Source: Streptomyces violaceoruber
GTDB lineage: Bacteria > Actinomycetota > Actinomycetes > Streptomycetales > Streptomycetaceae
Assembly (NCBI GenBank): GCA_000720805.1
Contig: JODI01000032.1
Span: 30,205 to 94,204, forward strand
Length of the DNA: 64,000 bases
Direction of reading: 5' to 3'
Below the pieces are notes generated by a model. It saw nothing but the letters and a program-made list of their open reading frames with translations, did no database searches and had not been told where the DNA came from. The position numbers were made by a program, and so were the translations under genes. Each line of letters begins with the position of its first letter. The first letter of the stretch is position 1. Of this stretch, positions 26,246 through 35,854 are shown one piece after another.

Positions 26246-26274
26246 TTGACAGCGAGCGTGGCAAGGGATTGGAT
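26246..26274 (+). promoter_or_regulatory. Promoter of the sugar ABC importer operon
   Basis: TTGACA (26246-26251), a 17-base spacer and TTGGAT (26269-26274) precede the binding-protein gene by about 130 bases, leaving a long 5' leader that ends in a GGAAAG ribosome site. Confidence 0.55.
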
Positions 26275-26405
26275 CCGGTCCCAGCGCAACAGCCGCTTTT
26301 TCGCGGAGTACGACCCGGCACTCTCCAGGTCCCGGCCCTCTCGGATCCCAGTGATCCCCTTCCCTTTCCCGACGTTCCCCCGTCGTACAGTGAGGTGCAG
26401 GAAAG

Positions 26406-27425
26406 ATGGACAGCTCTTCTCGCTACCGCTCCCGCAGAATGGCCCCCCTGGTGGCCGTCGTCGCAGCGGCAGCCATGACTCTCGCAGGCTGCTCCAGCAG
26501 CTCCGGCGGCAAGAAGGCCGAGGAGAGCGATGCGGGGGCCTCCGCGGGCAAGGCCACCACGCCCCGGATGACCGTCGCGCTGGTCACCCACCAGTCCCAG
26601 GGCGACACCTTCTGGGACATCGTCCGCAAGGGCGCCGAGGCCGCCGCCGCCAAGGACAACATCAAGCTCATCTACTCGGCCGACCCGAACGCGGGCAACC
26701 AGGCCGGCCTGGTGCAGAACGCGATCGACCAGAAGGTCGACGGCATCGCGATCACGCTGGCCAAGCCCGACGCCCTCAAGGACGTCGTGAAGAAGGCGAA
26801 GAACGCGAACATACCCGTGGTCGGCCTCAACTCCGGTGTGAGCGAGTGGCAGAAGCTCGGTCTCATGGAGTTCTTCGGTCAGGACGAGACGGTGGCGGGC
26901 GAGGCGCTCGGCAAGCGGCTCAACGCGGCCGGCGCCAAGAACGCCATCTGTGTCATCCAGGAGCAGGGCAACATCGGTCTGACCCAGCGCTGTGACGGCG
27001 TGGACAAGACCTTCAACGGCAAGCTGCAGACGCTGAACGTCAACGGCACCGACATGCCGTCCGTCAAGTCGACGATCACCGCCAAGCTCAGCCAGGACAA
27101 GTCCATCGACTACGTCGTCGCGCTCGGCGCCCCCTTCGCGCTGACCGCGGCGCAGGCGGCGTCCGACTCCGGCAGCAAGGCCAAGGTCGCCACCTTCGAC
27201 CTGAACAAGGACCTGACCACCGCGATCGACAAGGGCACGATCCAGTTCGCGGTCGACCAGCAGCCCTACCTCCAGGGATACCTGGCCGTGGACTCCCTGT
27301 GGCTCTACAAGTACAACGGCAACTACAGCGGCGGCGGTGAGCAGCCGGTGCTGACCGGTCCGGCCTTCGTCGACAAGTCCAACGTCGACCGGGTCGCCGC
27401 GTTCGCCGCGAAGGGCACCAGGTGA
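26406..27425 (+). CDS. Sugar ABC transporter substrate-binding lipoprotein
   Basis: 339 residues. A basic start, hydrophobic core and LAGC lipobox place the lipidated Cys at 29. The mature part is a periplasmic-binding-protein-like domain of the RbsB/XylF class (PF13407): VALVTHQSQGDTFWDIVRKG, DQKVDGIAITLAKPDAL, NIPVVGLNSG and VDQQPYLQGYLAVD. It would capture the sugar or cyclitol outside the membrane for the permease and ATPase that follow. First gene of a five-gene operon. Confidence 0.92.
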   Translation: MDSSSRYRSRRMAPLVAVVAAAAMTLAGCSSSSGGKKAEESDAGASAGKATTPRMTVALVTHQSQGDTFWDIVRKGAEAAAAKDNIKLIYSADPNAGNQAGLVQNAIDQKVDGIAITLAKPDALKDVVKKAKNANIPVVGLNSGVSEWQKLGLMEFFGQDETVAGEALGKRLNAAGAKNAICVIQEQGNIGLTQRCDGVDKTFNGKLQTLNVNGTDMPSVKSTITAKLSQDKSIDYVVALGAPFALTAAQAASDSGSKAKVATFDLNKDLTTAIDKGTIQFAVDQQPYLQGYLAVDSLWLYKYNGNYSGGGEQPVLTGPAFVDKSNVDRVAAFAAKGTR

Positions 27426-28501
27426 TGGGTATGACCCAGCAGGCTGCGCCGGCGGTGCCCTCACCGCCGGCTCCCGGCCGGAAGGAGACCGACGGCCGGA
27501 CCAGGCAACAGCCGCTGCCCCTGCGGCTGTTGGCCCGCCCCGAGATCGGTGTGTTCCTCGGTGCGGTCGCGGTGTACATATTCTTCCTGGTCGCGGCCCC
27601 GCCGGTGCGCGAGGGCAGCGCGATGGCGAACATCCTGTACCAGTCGTCGACGATCGGGATCATGGCGCTGCCGGTCGCCCTGCTGATGATCGGCGGGGAG
27701 TTCGACCTCTCGTCGGGTGTCGCGGTGGTGACCTCGGCGCTCACCGCGAGCATGCTCGCCTACCAGCTCACCCTGAACGTGTGGATGGGGGTGATCGTGG
27801 CACTGCTGGTGTCGCTGGCGGTGGGCTTCTTCAACGGCTGGATGGTGGTCCGGACCGGCCTGCCGAGCTTCCTGGTCACCCTGGGCACCTTCCTGATCCT
27901 GCAGGGCGCGAACCTCGCGGTGACCAAGCTGGTCACCGGGAACGTGGCGACCGACGACATCAGCTCCATGGACGGCTTCGACCAGGCGAGGAAGGTCTTC
28001 GCCTCCTCGTTCGAGGTCGGCGGCGTCGCGGTGAAGATCACCATCGTGTACTGGCTGGTCTTCGCGGCTCTGGCCACCTGGGTGCTGCTGCGCACCAAGT
28101 ACGGCAACTGGATCTTCGCGGTGGGCGGGAACAAGGAGTCGGCGCGGGCCGTCGGTGTCCCGGTGACGTTCACCAAGATCTCCCTGTTCATGCTGGTCGG
28201 CTTCGGTGCCTGGTTCGTCGGCATGCACCAGCTGTTCTCGTTCAACACCGTGCAGTCCGGTGAGGGCGTGGGCCAGGAGCTCATCTACATCTCCGCCGCG
28301 GTCATCGGTGGCTGCCTGCTCACCGGCGGCTACGGCTCGGCGATCGGCCCGGTCTTCGGCGCGTTCATGTTCGGCATGGTGCAGCAGGGCATCGTCTACG
28401 CCAACTGGAACCCGGACTGGTTCAAGGCCTTCCTCGGCGTGATGCTCCTCGGCGCCGTACTCATCAATCTGTGGGTCCAGCGCACCGCGACCCGGAGGTG
28501 A
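27425..28501 (+). CDS. Sugar ABC transporter permease (RbsC/XylH class)
   Basis: 358 residues with eight to ten hydrophobic helices. [14 protein letters not shown] near 86-99 and [14 protein letters not shown] near 138-151 are the hallmark segments of BPD_transp_2 permeases for monosaccharides, followed by [16 protein letters not shown] near 237-252, the ATPase coupling loop. The ATG at 27425 shares its A with the preceding stop (TGATG); ATG 27431 is an alternative with a better AGGTGA spacing. Confidence 0.9.
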   Translation: MGMTQQAAPAVPSPPAPGRKETDGRTRQQPLPLRLLARPEIGVFLGAVAVYIFFLVAAPPVREGSAMANILYQSSTIGIMALPVALLMIGGEFDLSSGVAVVTSALTASMLAYQLTLNVWMGVIVALLVSLAVGFFNGWMVVRTGLPSFLVTLGTFLILQGANLAVTKLVTGNVATDDISSMDGFDQARKVFASSFEVGGVAVKITIVYWLVFAALATWVLLRTKYGNWIFAVGGNKESARAVGVPVTFTKISLFMLVGFGAWFVGMHQLFSFNTVQSGEGVGQELIYISAAVIGGCLLTGGYGSAIGPVFGAFMFGMVQQGIVYANWNPDWFKAFLGVMLLGAVLINLWVQRTATRR

Positions 28502-28506
28502 CCCGA

Positions 28507-29442
28507 ATGACGACCGACAAGACCTCGCCACAGTCCGACACGCACTCCGGCACGCACGGAGCCGTCATCGAGGACACGGCCCCCGAGACGGACGCCCCGC
28601 TCGTCGAACTGCGCGGCGCGGGCAAGGCGTACGGCAACATCCGTGCCCTGCACGGCGTCGACCTGAGGGTTCATCCCGGCCAGGTGACCTGTGTGCTGGG
28701 TGACAACGGCGCCGGCAAGTCCACCCTCATCAAGATCATCTCCGGGCTGCACCAGCACACCGAGGGCGACTTCCTCGTCGACGGCGCCCCGGTCCGCTTC
28801 AGCACCCCGCGTGAGGCTCTCGACAAGGGCATCGCCACGGTCTACCAGGACCTGGCCGTCGTCCCGCTGATGCCGGTGTGGCGCAACTTCTTCCTCGGCT
28901 CCGAGATGACCAAGGGTCCCTGGCCCGTGCGCCGTCTGGACATCGAGCGGATGAAGAGGACCGCCGACGAGGAACTGCGCAACATGGGCATCGTCCTCGA
29001 CGACCTGGAACAGCCCATCGGCACCCTCTCCGGCGGTCAGCGCCAGTGCGTGGCCATCGCCCGCGCCGTCTACTTCGGCGCCCGCGTCCTCATCCTGGAC
29101 GAGCCCACCGCCGCCCTCGGCGTCAAGCAGTCCGGTGTGGTGCTGAAGTACATCGCCGCCGCCCGCGACCGCGGCCTCGGCGTCATCTTCATCACCCACA
29201 ACCCGCACCACGCCTACATGGTCGGCGACCACTTCAGCGTGCTGCGTCTGGGCACCATGGAACTGTCCGCCGAGCGCAGCCGGATCACGCTCGACGAGCT
29301 GACCAACCACATGGCCGGCGGCGCCGAACTCGCCGCGCTCAAGCACGAGTTGTCCCAGGTAAGCGGCGTCGACGTCGAGGAACTCCCCGAAGAGGAAGAC
29401 CTCACCGCACCCGTCGTGGCCACCGGCGAGGGGGCGTCCTGA
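28507..29442 (+). CDS. Sugar ABC transporter ATP-binding protein (single domain)
   Basis: 311 residues, one ABC domain: Walker [10 protein letters not shown] (65-73), Q-loop VYQDLAV, signature LSGGQRQ near 176-182, Walker [11 protein letters not shown] near 196-205 and the switch His in FITHNPHH. RbsA/XylG proteins of this importer class usually have two such domains; here a single domain must work as a homodimer. The acidic N-terminal 30 residues and C-terminal tail have no recognised motif. It lies six bases after the permease. Confidence 0.92.
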   Translation: MTTDKTSPQSDTHSGTHGAVIEDTAPETDAPLVELRGAGKAYGNIRALHGVDLRVHPGQVTCVLGDNGAGKSTLIKIISGLHQHTEGDFLVDGAPVRFSTPREALDKGIATVYQDLAVVPLMPVWRNFFLGSEMTKGPWPVRRLDIERMKRTADEELRNMGIVLDDLEQPIGTLSGGQRQCVAIARAVYFGARVLILDEPTAALGVKQSGVVLKYIAAARDRGLGVIFITHNPHHAYMVGDHFSVLRLGTMELSAERSRITLDELTNHMAGGAELAALKHELSQVSGVDVEELPEEEDLTAPVVATGEGAS

Positions 29443-29443
29443 G

Positions 29444-30346
29444 ATGGCCTCTCCGCTCGACCGCATCCGGGTCGGTTCGGCCCCCGACTCCTGGGGCGTC
29501 TGGTTCCCGGACGACCCGGAACAGGTGCCCTGGGAACGCTTCCTCGACGAGGTCGCCGAGGCGGGCTACTCCTGGATCGAGCTGGGTCCGTACGGCTATC
29601 TGCCGACCGACCCGGCCCGTCTCACCGACGAGGTGGCCCGGCGGAACCTGAAGGTCTCCGCCGGTACCGTCTTCACCGGCCTGCACCGCGGTCCCTCCGT
29701 CTGGGAGGCCACCTGGGAGCATGTCAGCCAGGTCGCCGCGCTCACCCAGGCCATGGGCGCGCGGCACCTGGTCGTCATCCCGTCCTTCTGGCGGGACGAC
29801 AAGACCGCCGAGATCCTGGAGCCGCCGGAGCTGACCGGCGAGCAGTGGACCCACCTCACCCGGGGAATGGAGCGGCTGGGCCACGAGGTGAAGGAGACCT
29901 ACGGCCTCGACATCGTCGTCCACCCGCACGCCGACACCCACATCGACACCGAGGACCACGTCCAGCGGTTCCTCGACGGGACGGACTCCGCCCTGGTGTC
30001 GCTGTGTCTGGACACCGGGCACTACGCGTACTGCGGCGGCGACAGCGTCAAGCTCATCGAGACGTACGGCGAACGGGTCGGCTACCTCCATCTCAAACAG
30101 GTCGACCCGGAGATCCTCGCGGACGTACGGGCGAACGAGGTGCCGTTCGGGCCGGCCGTCGCGCGCGGTGTGATGTGCGAACCGCCCTCCGGTGTACCCG
30201 AGTTGGAGCCGGTCCTGGTGGCCGCGCAGAAGCTCGGCGTGGACCTGTTCGCGATCGTCGAGCAGGACATGTACCCGTGCGAGCCGGACCGGCCGCTGCC
30301 CATCGCGGCACGCACCCGTAAGTACCTGAGGTCCTGCGGCGCCTGA
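29444..30346 (+). CDS. IolE-like sugar isomerase/epimerase or inosose dehydratase
   Basis: 300 residues of the xylose-isomerase-like TIM barrel family. The N-terminus [16 protein letters not shown] (10-25) closely resembles inosose dehydratase IolE; metal ligands are likely Glu47 in WIELGPYGY, Asp/His in [12 protein letters not shown] and [13 protein letters not shown], and Glu in IVEQDMY near 265. It could dehydrate 2-keto-myo-inositol or isomerise a related keto-sugar. It starts one base after the ATPase stop. Confidence 0.82.
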   Translation: MASPLDRIRVGSAPDSWGVWFPDDPEQVPWERFLDEVAEAGYSWIELGPYGYLPTDPARLTDEVARRNLKVSAGTVFTGLHRGPSVWEATWEHVSQVAALTQAMGARHLVVIPSFWRDDKTAEILEPPELTGEQWTHLTRGMERLGHEVKETYGLDIVVHPHADTHIDTEDHVQRFLDGTDSALVSLCLDTGHYAYCGGDSVKLIETYGERVGYLHLKQVDPEILADVRANEVPFGPAVARGVMCEPPSGVPELEPVLVAAQKLGVDLFAIVEQDMYPCEPDRPLPIAARTRKYLRSCGA

Positions 30347-30357
30347 AGGGGACGACC

Positions 30358-31386
30358 ATGACCCAGCGTGGCAGGAGCGAAGAACTCCGTGTCGCCGTCA
30401 TCGGCACCGGACGGATGGGCGCCGACCATGTCCGTCGTATCCAACAGGTCATCAGCGGAGCGCGGGTGACCGCCGTCGTCGACGTCGACGCGGAGCGCGC
30501 GAAGGCCGTCGCGGCCCCCGTCGCCGGCTGCGCCGCCTACAGCGACCCGGCCGCCGCGATGGCCGCGGCCGACGTCGACGCCGTCCTGGTCGCCTCCCCG
30601 GGCCCCGCTCACGAGGCGGCCCTGCTGACGGCCTTCGAGCACGATCTGCCCGTTCTGTGCGAGAAGCCCCTCACCCCGGACGCCGCCTCCGCGCTGCGCG
30701 TCCTGGAGGCGGAGCTCGGCCTGGGCCGGCGCCGCGTCCAGGTCGGCTTCATGCGGCGCTACGACGCCGAGTACGTGAAGCTCAAGGCTCTGTTGGGGAC
30801 AGGCCAGTTGGGGCGTCCGCTGATGCTGCACAACAGGCATCGCAACGTGGCCAGTCCGCCCGGGTTCACCAGCGCCATGCTCATCAGTGACTCCGTCGCC
30901 CACGAGACGGACGTGACCCGCTGGCTGCTCGGCCACGAGATCACGGCGGTCACGGTGCTGCGCCCACGACCGTCGGCGAACGCGCCCGACGGCATCCAGG
31001 ACCCCCAGTTCGTCGTGTTCGAGACCGACGGCGGCGCGGTCGTCGACGTCGAGATCTTCGTCAACTGCGGTTTCGGCTACCAGGTCCAAGCCGAGATCGT
31101 CTGCGAACGCGGCACCGCCCGCATCGGCGACGGCCACGCCATGGTCACCAACATGGCGGGCCGCTGGGGCGGCACCATCGCCCAGGACTTCACCGACCGC
31201 TTCGCCGACGCCTACGACCGCGAACTCCAGGCCTGGGTCGACGCCACCCGCCAGGGCGAGGTGACGGGTCCGAGCGTCTGGGACGGCTATGCCGCGGCCG
31301 CGGTCTGCGAGGCGGGCGTACGGGCACTGGAGGAGGGCGGCCGGGTCGAGGTGGAACTGGTGGAACGGCCTGCGCTGTACCGGTGA
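30358..31386 (+). CDS. Gfo/Idh/MocA oxidoreductase (inositol 2-dehydrogenase-like)
   Basis: 342 residues. Rossmann [17 protein letters not shown] near 12-28, the EKPLTPD motif near 101-107 with the conserved Lys, and [10 protein letters not shown] plus [14 protein letters not shown] (Asp-X3-His type site with His and Asp) are as in MocA/IolG dehydrogenases. It would oxidise a ring hydroxyl with NAD(P). Last gene of the importer operon, 11 bases after the isomerase. It is one of four MocA-type genes within 10 kb. Confidence 0.9.
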   Translation: MTQRGRSEELRVAVIGTGRMGADHVRRIQQVISGARVTAVVDVDAERAKAVAAPVAGCAAYSDPAAAMAAADVDAVLVASPGPAHEAALLTAFEHDLPVLCEKPLTPDAASALRVLEAELGLGRRRVQVGFMRRYDAEYVKLKALLGTGQLGRPLMLHNRHRNVASPPGFTSAMLISDSVAHETDVTRWLLGHEITAVTVLRPRPSANAPDGIQDPQFVVFETDGGAVVDVEIFVNCGFGYQVQAEIVCERGTARIGDGHAMVTNMAGRWGGTIAQDFTDRFADAYDRELQAWVDATRQGEVTGPSVWDGYAAAAVCEAGVRALEEGGRVEVELVERPALYR

Positions 31387-31410
31387 GCGGGGGATCCGTG
31401 ACCCCGGATG

Positions 31411-32433
31411 TCAGCCGCCCGTCGTGGTCCGTGGCCGGGGCGCGAACCCGGCCGCCCGGTAGCTCGCGTCGATCAGCGTCATCGTCGCGACCGCGTCGTC
31501 CGCGTCCAACGGCAGCGGAGCGCCCCCGCGGACCCGCGCCGCGAACTCCTCCAACTGGTAGGTGTACGAGGACCGCGTCCCCAAGCGCTCCGTGCGCTCG
31601 CCCCGCGCCGTACGGACCACGACCCGGTCGTCGAGCTGCGGCAGCACGAAGTTGGGTGCGCTCGCCTCGCCCAGGGAACCGACGACGCGGCAGCTCATCT
31701 CCAGCGTGCCGTAGGCCATGTGACAGCGCGCGGAGCCCGTCGCGCCGTTCGGGAAGGCCAGGTCGGCGTCCAGCCACTCGTCGACGCCCGGCGCGCCCGC
31801 CCGCTCCCCGCCGCGGGCGGAGACGAGCCCGGGCGCGCCGCCCGCCCAGGGGGCTAGCATGCGCAGGGCGTGCAGGCCGTAGCAGCCGAGGTCCATCAGG
31901 GCGCCGCCGGCCAGCGGCAGTGACCAGCGCGGGTCGGTGTCCGGCGGCGCGGGGATCGCGACCAGCGCCTCGACGTGCCGCAGTTCACCGATCTCGCCGC
32001 TTGCCAGGATCTCGTGCAGCCGCCGGGTGAGCGGGTGGAAGAGGTAGTGGAAGGCCTCCATGAAGACCGTCCCCGCCTTCGCGGCCGCCTCCCGCACCTG
32101 CGCGGCCTCCTCGGCGTTGCTCGCTGACGGCTTCTCCGTCAGGACGTGCTTGCCCGCTGCGAGGGCGGCGAGGTTCCACGGCCCGTGCAGGCTGTTGGCG
32201 AGCGGGTTGTAGACGACCTCGACCTCCGGGTCCGCGAGCAGCTCCGCGTAGGAGCCCGCGACCCGCTCCACGCCGTGCGCGGAGGCGAACTCCTCGGCCC
32301 GGGACCGGTCCCGGGCGGCCACCGCGACGAGGCGGTGACCGGTCGCCCGGGCCGGGTCGATCAGGGCGCGCTCGGTGATCCGCGCGGCTCCCAGTACTCC
32401 GATGCGCAGCGGTTCCCGGTTCGGTTCGCTCAT
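31411..32433 (-). CDS. Gfo/Idh/MocA oxidoreductase
   Basis: 340 residues. LRIGVLGAARITERALIDPA near 9-28 is the variant N-terminus seen in trans-dihydrodiol/1,5-anhydrofructose-type dehydrogenases, with TEKPSASN near 98-105, MEAFHYLFHP, and GGALMDLGCYGLHALRML carrying the catalytic Tyr/His. Start ATG 32433 with AAGGAG ahead overlaps the FAD oxidoreductase stop (ATGA). It converges with the importer operon. Confidence 0.9.
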   Translation of the reverse strand: MSEPNREPLRIGVLGAARITERALIDPARATGHRLVAVAARDRSRAEEFASAHGVERVAGSYAELLADPEVEVVYNPLANSLHGPWNLAALAAGKHVLTEKPSASNAEEAAQVREAAAKAGTVFMEAFHYLFHPLTRRLHEILASGEIGELRHVEALVAIPAPPDTDPRWSLPLAGGALMDLGCYGLHALRMLAPWAGGAPGLVSARGGERAGAPGVDEWLDADLAFPNGATGSARCHMAYGTLEMSCRVVGSLGEASAPNFVLPQLDDRVVVRTARGERTERLGTRSSYTYQLEEFAARVRGGAPLPLDADDAVATMTLIDASYRAAGFAPRPRTTTGG

Positions 32434-33860
32434 CCCTGCGGCTCCTTCTCGCTCTCTCGGTCGTGACGGGACGGTGTGCCGGCGGCGGCCGGTTGCGGAC
32501 GCGCGTCGCCGGGGGGCGGGAAGTGGCGGCGGGCGAGGTCCTGCGCGTGGGCGACGGCGCACTCGATCAGTTCGAAGGCGGGCAGGCCGCCCACGTAGTA
32601 GGTGTGGGCCCGCCCCTGCAGCGCGTCGAGCCGGTCCAGGGCACCGTCCCGGAGGTCGTCGCTGCCGAAGTGCGGCATGAACGCCCACTCACGCCGCAGG
32701 TGCACCTCCCCCAGCCGTCCGCCGAGTTCCGTGACGTCGTCGGCCAGCAGCGCGGGGACGTCCTCGGAGCGGCTGTAGGAGTAGAAGGTCCGCACGTCGC
32801 TGCCCGGGTAGCGGTGGTGGTACGAGACGCAGTGTCCGCTCGCCTCGCGCGTCGCGGTGTGGCGCTCGAGGAAGTAGAAGGCGTCCTCCGGCAGGCCGGA
32901 CGCGGTGGCGAGGGTGGTGTGGTAGGCGTTGCTGCGGATCCGTCCCGCGAGGTCACGCTCCTCCTCGCCGGCGTCGAGGACCGGCAGGACGCTGTCCAGG
33001 GCGACGGCGAGCACGAGGTCGTCGGCCAGCACCGGGCCGGAGTCCGTGTGCACCCGCACCCCGGCCCCGTCACCGTGCCGCTCGACCGACGTCACGCGCA
33101 CCCCGCACCGTACGTCCTTCAACTCCTCGGCGATCCGGCACCACAGCGTGGCGAACCCGCCCACGACGGTGAACGCGCCCGGGTGGCCGAGCAGTTCGGA
33201 TCGGCGCGACAACAGGCCCGTCATCTCGGCGTACTTGACGAAGTACAGGGCAGGCACGTCGTCGTCGAGATAGCCGTACCCCGCCGCCGTGTATCCGGTG
33301 CCGAACGACGCGGCCATGGACTCCATGCCGTGCTCGGCGACCCACTGGCTGACGGGGGCGGCGAGCGCCCGCGCGGAGTGCGAAAGCCCGGGCTCGCCGA
33401 TGCGCGGGAACTCACGCGCGCGCAGGGCCCGGTAGCGGAGGAACGCCTCGTCGTGGAGGAACGACATGGCCTGGCGGCTCGGGGTGCGCCCCTCGGCGTC
33501 CAGGACGCGGTAGCGGCTGGTGCGCTCCGTCTCGACGTTCAGCTCGGTCACCAACTCCGCGATCCGCTCGTACCGGGGGGTGCAGATGTGTCCGCCGAGG
33601 TCGTAGGCCAGGCCGTCGACCTCCACGCTCTGGCACTTGCCGGCCACCGTGCTCTGCTCCTCCAGCACGGTCACCCGGTGTCCGGCACGCTCCAGTTCCC
33701 GGGCGACCGTGAGGCCGCTCGGCCCGGCGCCGATGACCACGACGCTGCGGGGGCCTTCGGCGCGGGGGTGGCGGCCGTCGCCTAACTCTTCTCGCGGCTC
33801 TTCTCGCGCATCCCCCCGCCACATTTCTCGTGAAGGTTTTCGCGGCCGGCCGGCGTTCAT
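32430..33860 (-). CDS. FAD-dependent amine-oxidase/protoporphyrinogen-oxidase-like flavoprotein
   Basis: 476 residues. VVVIGAGPSGLTVARELERAG near 41-61 is the dinucleotide-binding finger, and LEEQSTVAGKCQS with YDLGGHICTPRYERI is the NAD_binding_8/amine-oxidase continuation. The rest matches no precise family I know. ATG 33860 has GAGGAG eight bases ahead; longer starts upstream lack such a site. Codon 26 is TTA (33785-33783), predicting bldA dependence. Translationally coupled to the MocA-type gene after it, so the two may act on one substrate. Confidence 0.8.
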   Translation of the reverse strand: MNAGRPRKPSREMWRGDAREEPREELGDGRHPRAEGPRSVVVIGAGPSGLTVARELERAGHRVTVLEEQSTVAGKCQSVEVDGLAYDLGGHICTPRYERIAELVTELNVETERTSRYRVLDAEGRTPSRQAMSFLHDEAFLRYRALRAREFPRIGEPGLSHSARALAAPVSQWVAEHGMESMAASFGTGYTAAGYGYLDDDVPALYFVKYAEMTGLLSRRSELLGHPGAFTVVGGFATLWCRIAEELKDVRCGVRVTSVERHGDGAGVRVHTDSGPVLADDLVLAVALDSVLPVLDAGEEERDLAGRIRSNAYHTTLATASGLPEDAFYFLERHTATREASGHCVSYHHRYPGSDVRTFYSYSRSEDVPALLADDVTELGGRLGEVHLRREWAFMPHFGSDDLRDGALDRLDALQGRAHTYYVGGLPAFELIECAVAHAQDLARRHFPPPGDARPQPAAAGTPSRHDRESEKEPQG

Positions 33861-33899
33861 GGGCTTCGCTCCTCGGTCCGTTGCGCGTGCGCGGATCTT

Positions 33900-33927
33900 C
33901 ATGGTCGTACGCCACATGGTCGTACGC
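33900..33927. repeat. Direct repeat catggtcgtacgc
   Basis: Two exact 13-base copies (33900-33912 and 33915-33927) lie about 40 bases before the FAD oxidoreductase gene, followed by a looser catgaccgtaaacg. It may be a regulator-binding site of that operon. Confidence 0.45.
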
Positions 33928-34013
33928 GAAGATCTCATGACCGTAAACGAACGTCGGCAACTTCCGGGCGCCGTCAGCCGGTTGGCGCCCGGAACACGAG
34001 AAGAGGCCGACCG

Positions 34014-35018
34014 TCAGGCGGTGCGGACCTCGGCGATCGTCACCGGCCGGTGCTCGTGCAGCGACAGCGTGCAGGCCTCGGCGATCCAGCCGGCCTCCAG
34101 CGCGTCCTCGATCGTGCAGGGGGAGGGGCGGGTGCCCGCGACGACCTCGGTGAACGCGGTGAGTTCGGCGCGGTAGGCGGCGGTGAAGCGGTCCATGAAG
34201 AAGTCGTGCGGGGTACCCGCCGGGAAGGTCACCCCGGGCTCCACCGAGCGCAGCGGCAGCTTGTCCTCCAGACCGACGGCGATGGAGTCCGTGAAGCCGT
34301 GGAGTTCCATACGGACGTCGTAACCCCGGGCGTTGTGACGGGAGTTGGAGACCACCGCGATGGTGCCGTCGTCCAGGGTGAGAATCGCGCCGGTGGTGTC
34401 GGCGTCGCCCGCCGCCTTGATGAAGTCGGCGCCCCGGTTGCCGCCGACCGCGTACACCTCGGTCACCTCGCGGCCGGTCACCCAGCGGATGATGTCGAAG
34501 TCGTGCACCGAGCAGTCCCGGAAGATGCCACCGGAGGCGGCGATGTACGCGGCCGGCGGCGGCGCCGGGTCCAGCGTGGTCGACCGGACGGTGTGCAGCT
34601 TGCCCAGCTCACCGCTGAGCACGGCGGCCCGGGCGGCGACGAACCCCGCGTCGAAGCGACGGTTGTAGCCGATCTGGATCGGTACGTCCCCGCCCTGGAC
34701 GGCCCTGAGCACCTCGACGCCCTCGCTCATGGTCTTCGCGACGGGCTTCTCGCAGAACACCGGCACGCCCGCCTGCACGGCGGCCAGGATCAGCGCCGGG
34801 TGGGCGTCGGTGGCGGCGGCCACGACGATGCCGTCCACCCCGGCCGCCAGCACGGCCTCGGGGGAGTCCGCGACCTCGCCGCCGAACCGCTCGGCGGCGG
34901 ACTTGGCGGCGTCCGCGAACGGGTCGGCCAGGACGAGCGACTCGACCGCGTCGAGTCCGGAGAGGGTCTCGGCGTGGAACGCGCCGATGCGGCCGAGGCC
35001 GAGGATTCCGATGCGCAT
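34014..35018 (-). CDS. Gfo/Idh/MocA oxidoreductase (myo-inositol 2-dehydrogenase-like)
   Basis: 334 residues. It begins MRIGILGLGRIGAFHAETL, has FCEKPVAKT near 93-101, QIGYNRRFDAGFVAAR near 119-134 and RDCSVHDFDIIRWVTGREV near 165-183, the Asp-X3-His catalytic arrangement of IolG and scyllo-inositol dehydrogenases. Of the four MocA-type proteins here this is the closest to classical IolG. It is the last gene of the PhyH-SDR-MocA operon running from 37021. Confidence 0.9.
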   Translation of the reverse strand: MRIGILGLGRIGAFHAETLSGLDAVESLVLADPFADAAKSAAERFGGEVADSPEAVLAAGVDGIVVAAATDAHPALILAAVQAGVPVFCEKPVAKTMSEGVEVLRAVQGGDVPIQIGYNRRFDAGFVAARAAVLSGELGKLHTVRSTTLDPAPPPAAYIAASGGIFRDCSVHDFDIIRWVTGREVTEVYAVGGNRGADFIKAAGDADTTGAILTLDDGTIAVVSNSRHNARGYDVRMELHGFTDSIAVGLEDKLPLRSVEPGVTFPAGTPHDFFMDRFTAAYRAELTAFTEVVAGTRPSPCTIEDALEAGWIAEACTLSLHEHRPVTIAEVRTA

Positions 35019-35062
35019 GGTGGTGCAGCTCCTAGTTTCTTGTGCGGGGAGAGAGAAGGGCC

Positions 35063-35839
35063 CTAGTCCAGGCCGCCGAGCACGTTCTGGTCCCAGTCGA
35101 TCACCGAACCGGTGACCACCCCGGACCGGTCCGACAGCAGGAAGACGACGAAGTCGGCGATCTCGTCCGGCTGGCCCAGCTTGCCCATCGGCAGGCGGGC
35201 GGCGGCCTGCTCGCGCCAGTCGTCCCCGGCGCCGTGGAAGGCCTTCTGGGTCGCGTCCTCGCCCTCGGTCGAGGTCCAGCCGATGTTCAGGCCGTTGATC
35301 CGGACCCGGTCGAAGCGGTGTGCGTGCGCGGCGTTGCGGGTCAGGCCGATCAGCCCGGCCTTCGCGGCGACGTACGGCGCGAGGAACGGCTGCCCGCCGT
35401 GCGCGGAGGACGTGATGATGTTGACGACCGTGCCGGGCGTCCCCCGGCCCACCATGTCGGCGACGGCGGCCTGCATGGCGAAGAACGGCGCCTTGAGGTT
35501 GATCGCGATGTGCTGGTCGAACAGTTCGGGCGTGGTGTCCAGCAGGGTGCCCCGGGAGGTGAGGCCCGCGGAGTTCACCAGGCAGTCGATCCGGCCGTAC
35601 GCGCCGACCACCTCGGCCACGGAGGCCTTCGCCTGCTCGGCGTCCGCGAGGTCGGCCCGGACGAACATCGCCTTGCCGCCGGCCGCGGCCAGCTCCGCCA
35701 CGAGGGCCTCGCCGGGCTCGGTGCGCCGCCCGGTGACGGCGACCTGCGCCCCCTCCCGGACCGCGGCCCTGGCGATGGCGGCGCCGACGCCCTGGCTGCC
35801 GCCGTTGACGAGGACGACCTTGTCGTCGAGAAGTCCCAT
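35063..35839 (-). CDS. SDR-family oxidoreductase
   Basis: 258 residues. NGGSQGVGAAIARAAV near 12-27, NSAG near 89-92, IITSSAHGG with catalytic Ser near 141-149 and YVAAKAGLIGLTR near 155-167 (Tyr-X3-Lys) make a classical SDR dehydrogenase. Situated between the PhyH and MocA genes in one operon, it probably oxidises a secondary alcohol in the same pathway. Confidence 0.92.
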   Translation of the reverse strand: MGLLDDKVVLVNGGSQGVGAAIARAAVREGAQVAVTGRRTEPGEALVAELAAAGGKAMFVRADLADAEQAKASVAEVVGAYGRIDCLVNSAGLTSRGTLLDTTPELFDQHIAINLKAPFFAMQAAVADMVGRGTPGTVVNIITSSAHGGQPFLAPYVAAKAGLIGLTRNAAHAHRFDRVRINGLNIGWTSTEGEDATQKAFHGAGDDWREQAAARLPMGKLGQPDEIADFVVFLLSDRSGVVTGSVIDWDQNVLGGLD

Positions 35840-35854
35840 GAGATCCAGGCCCTT

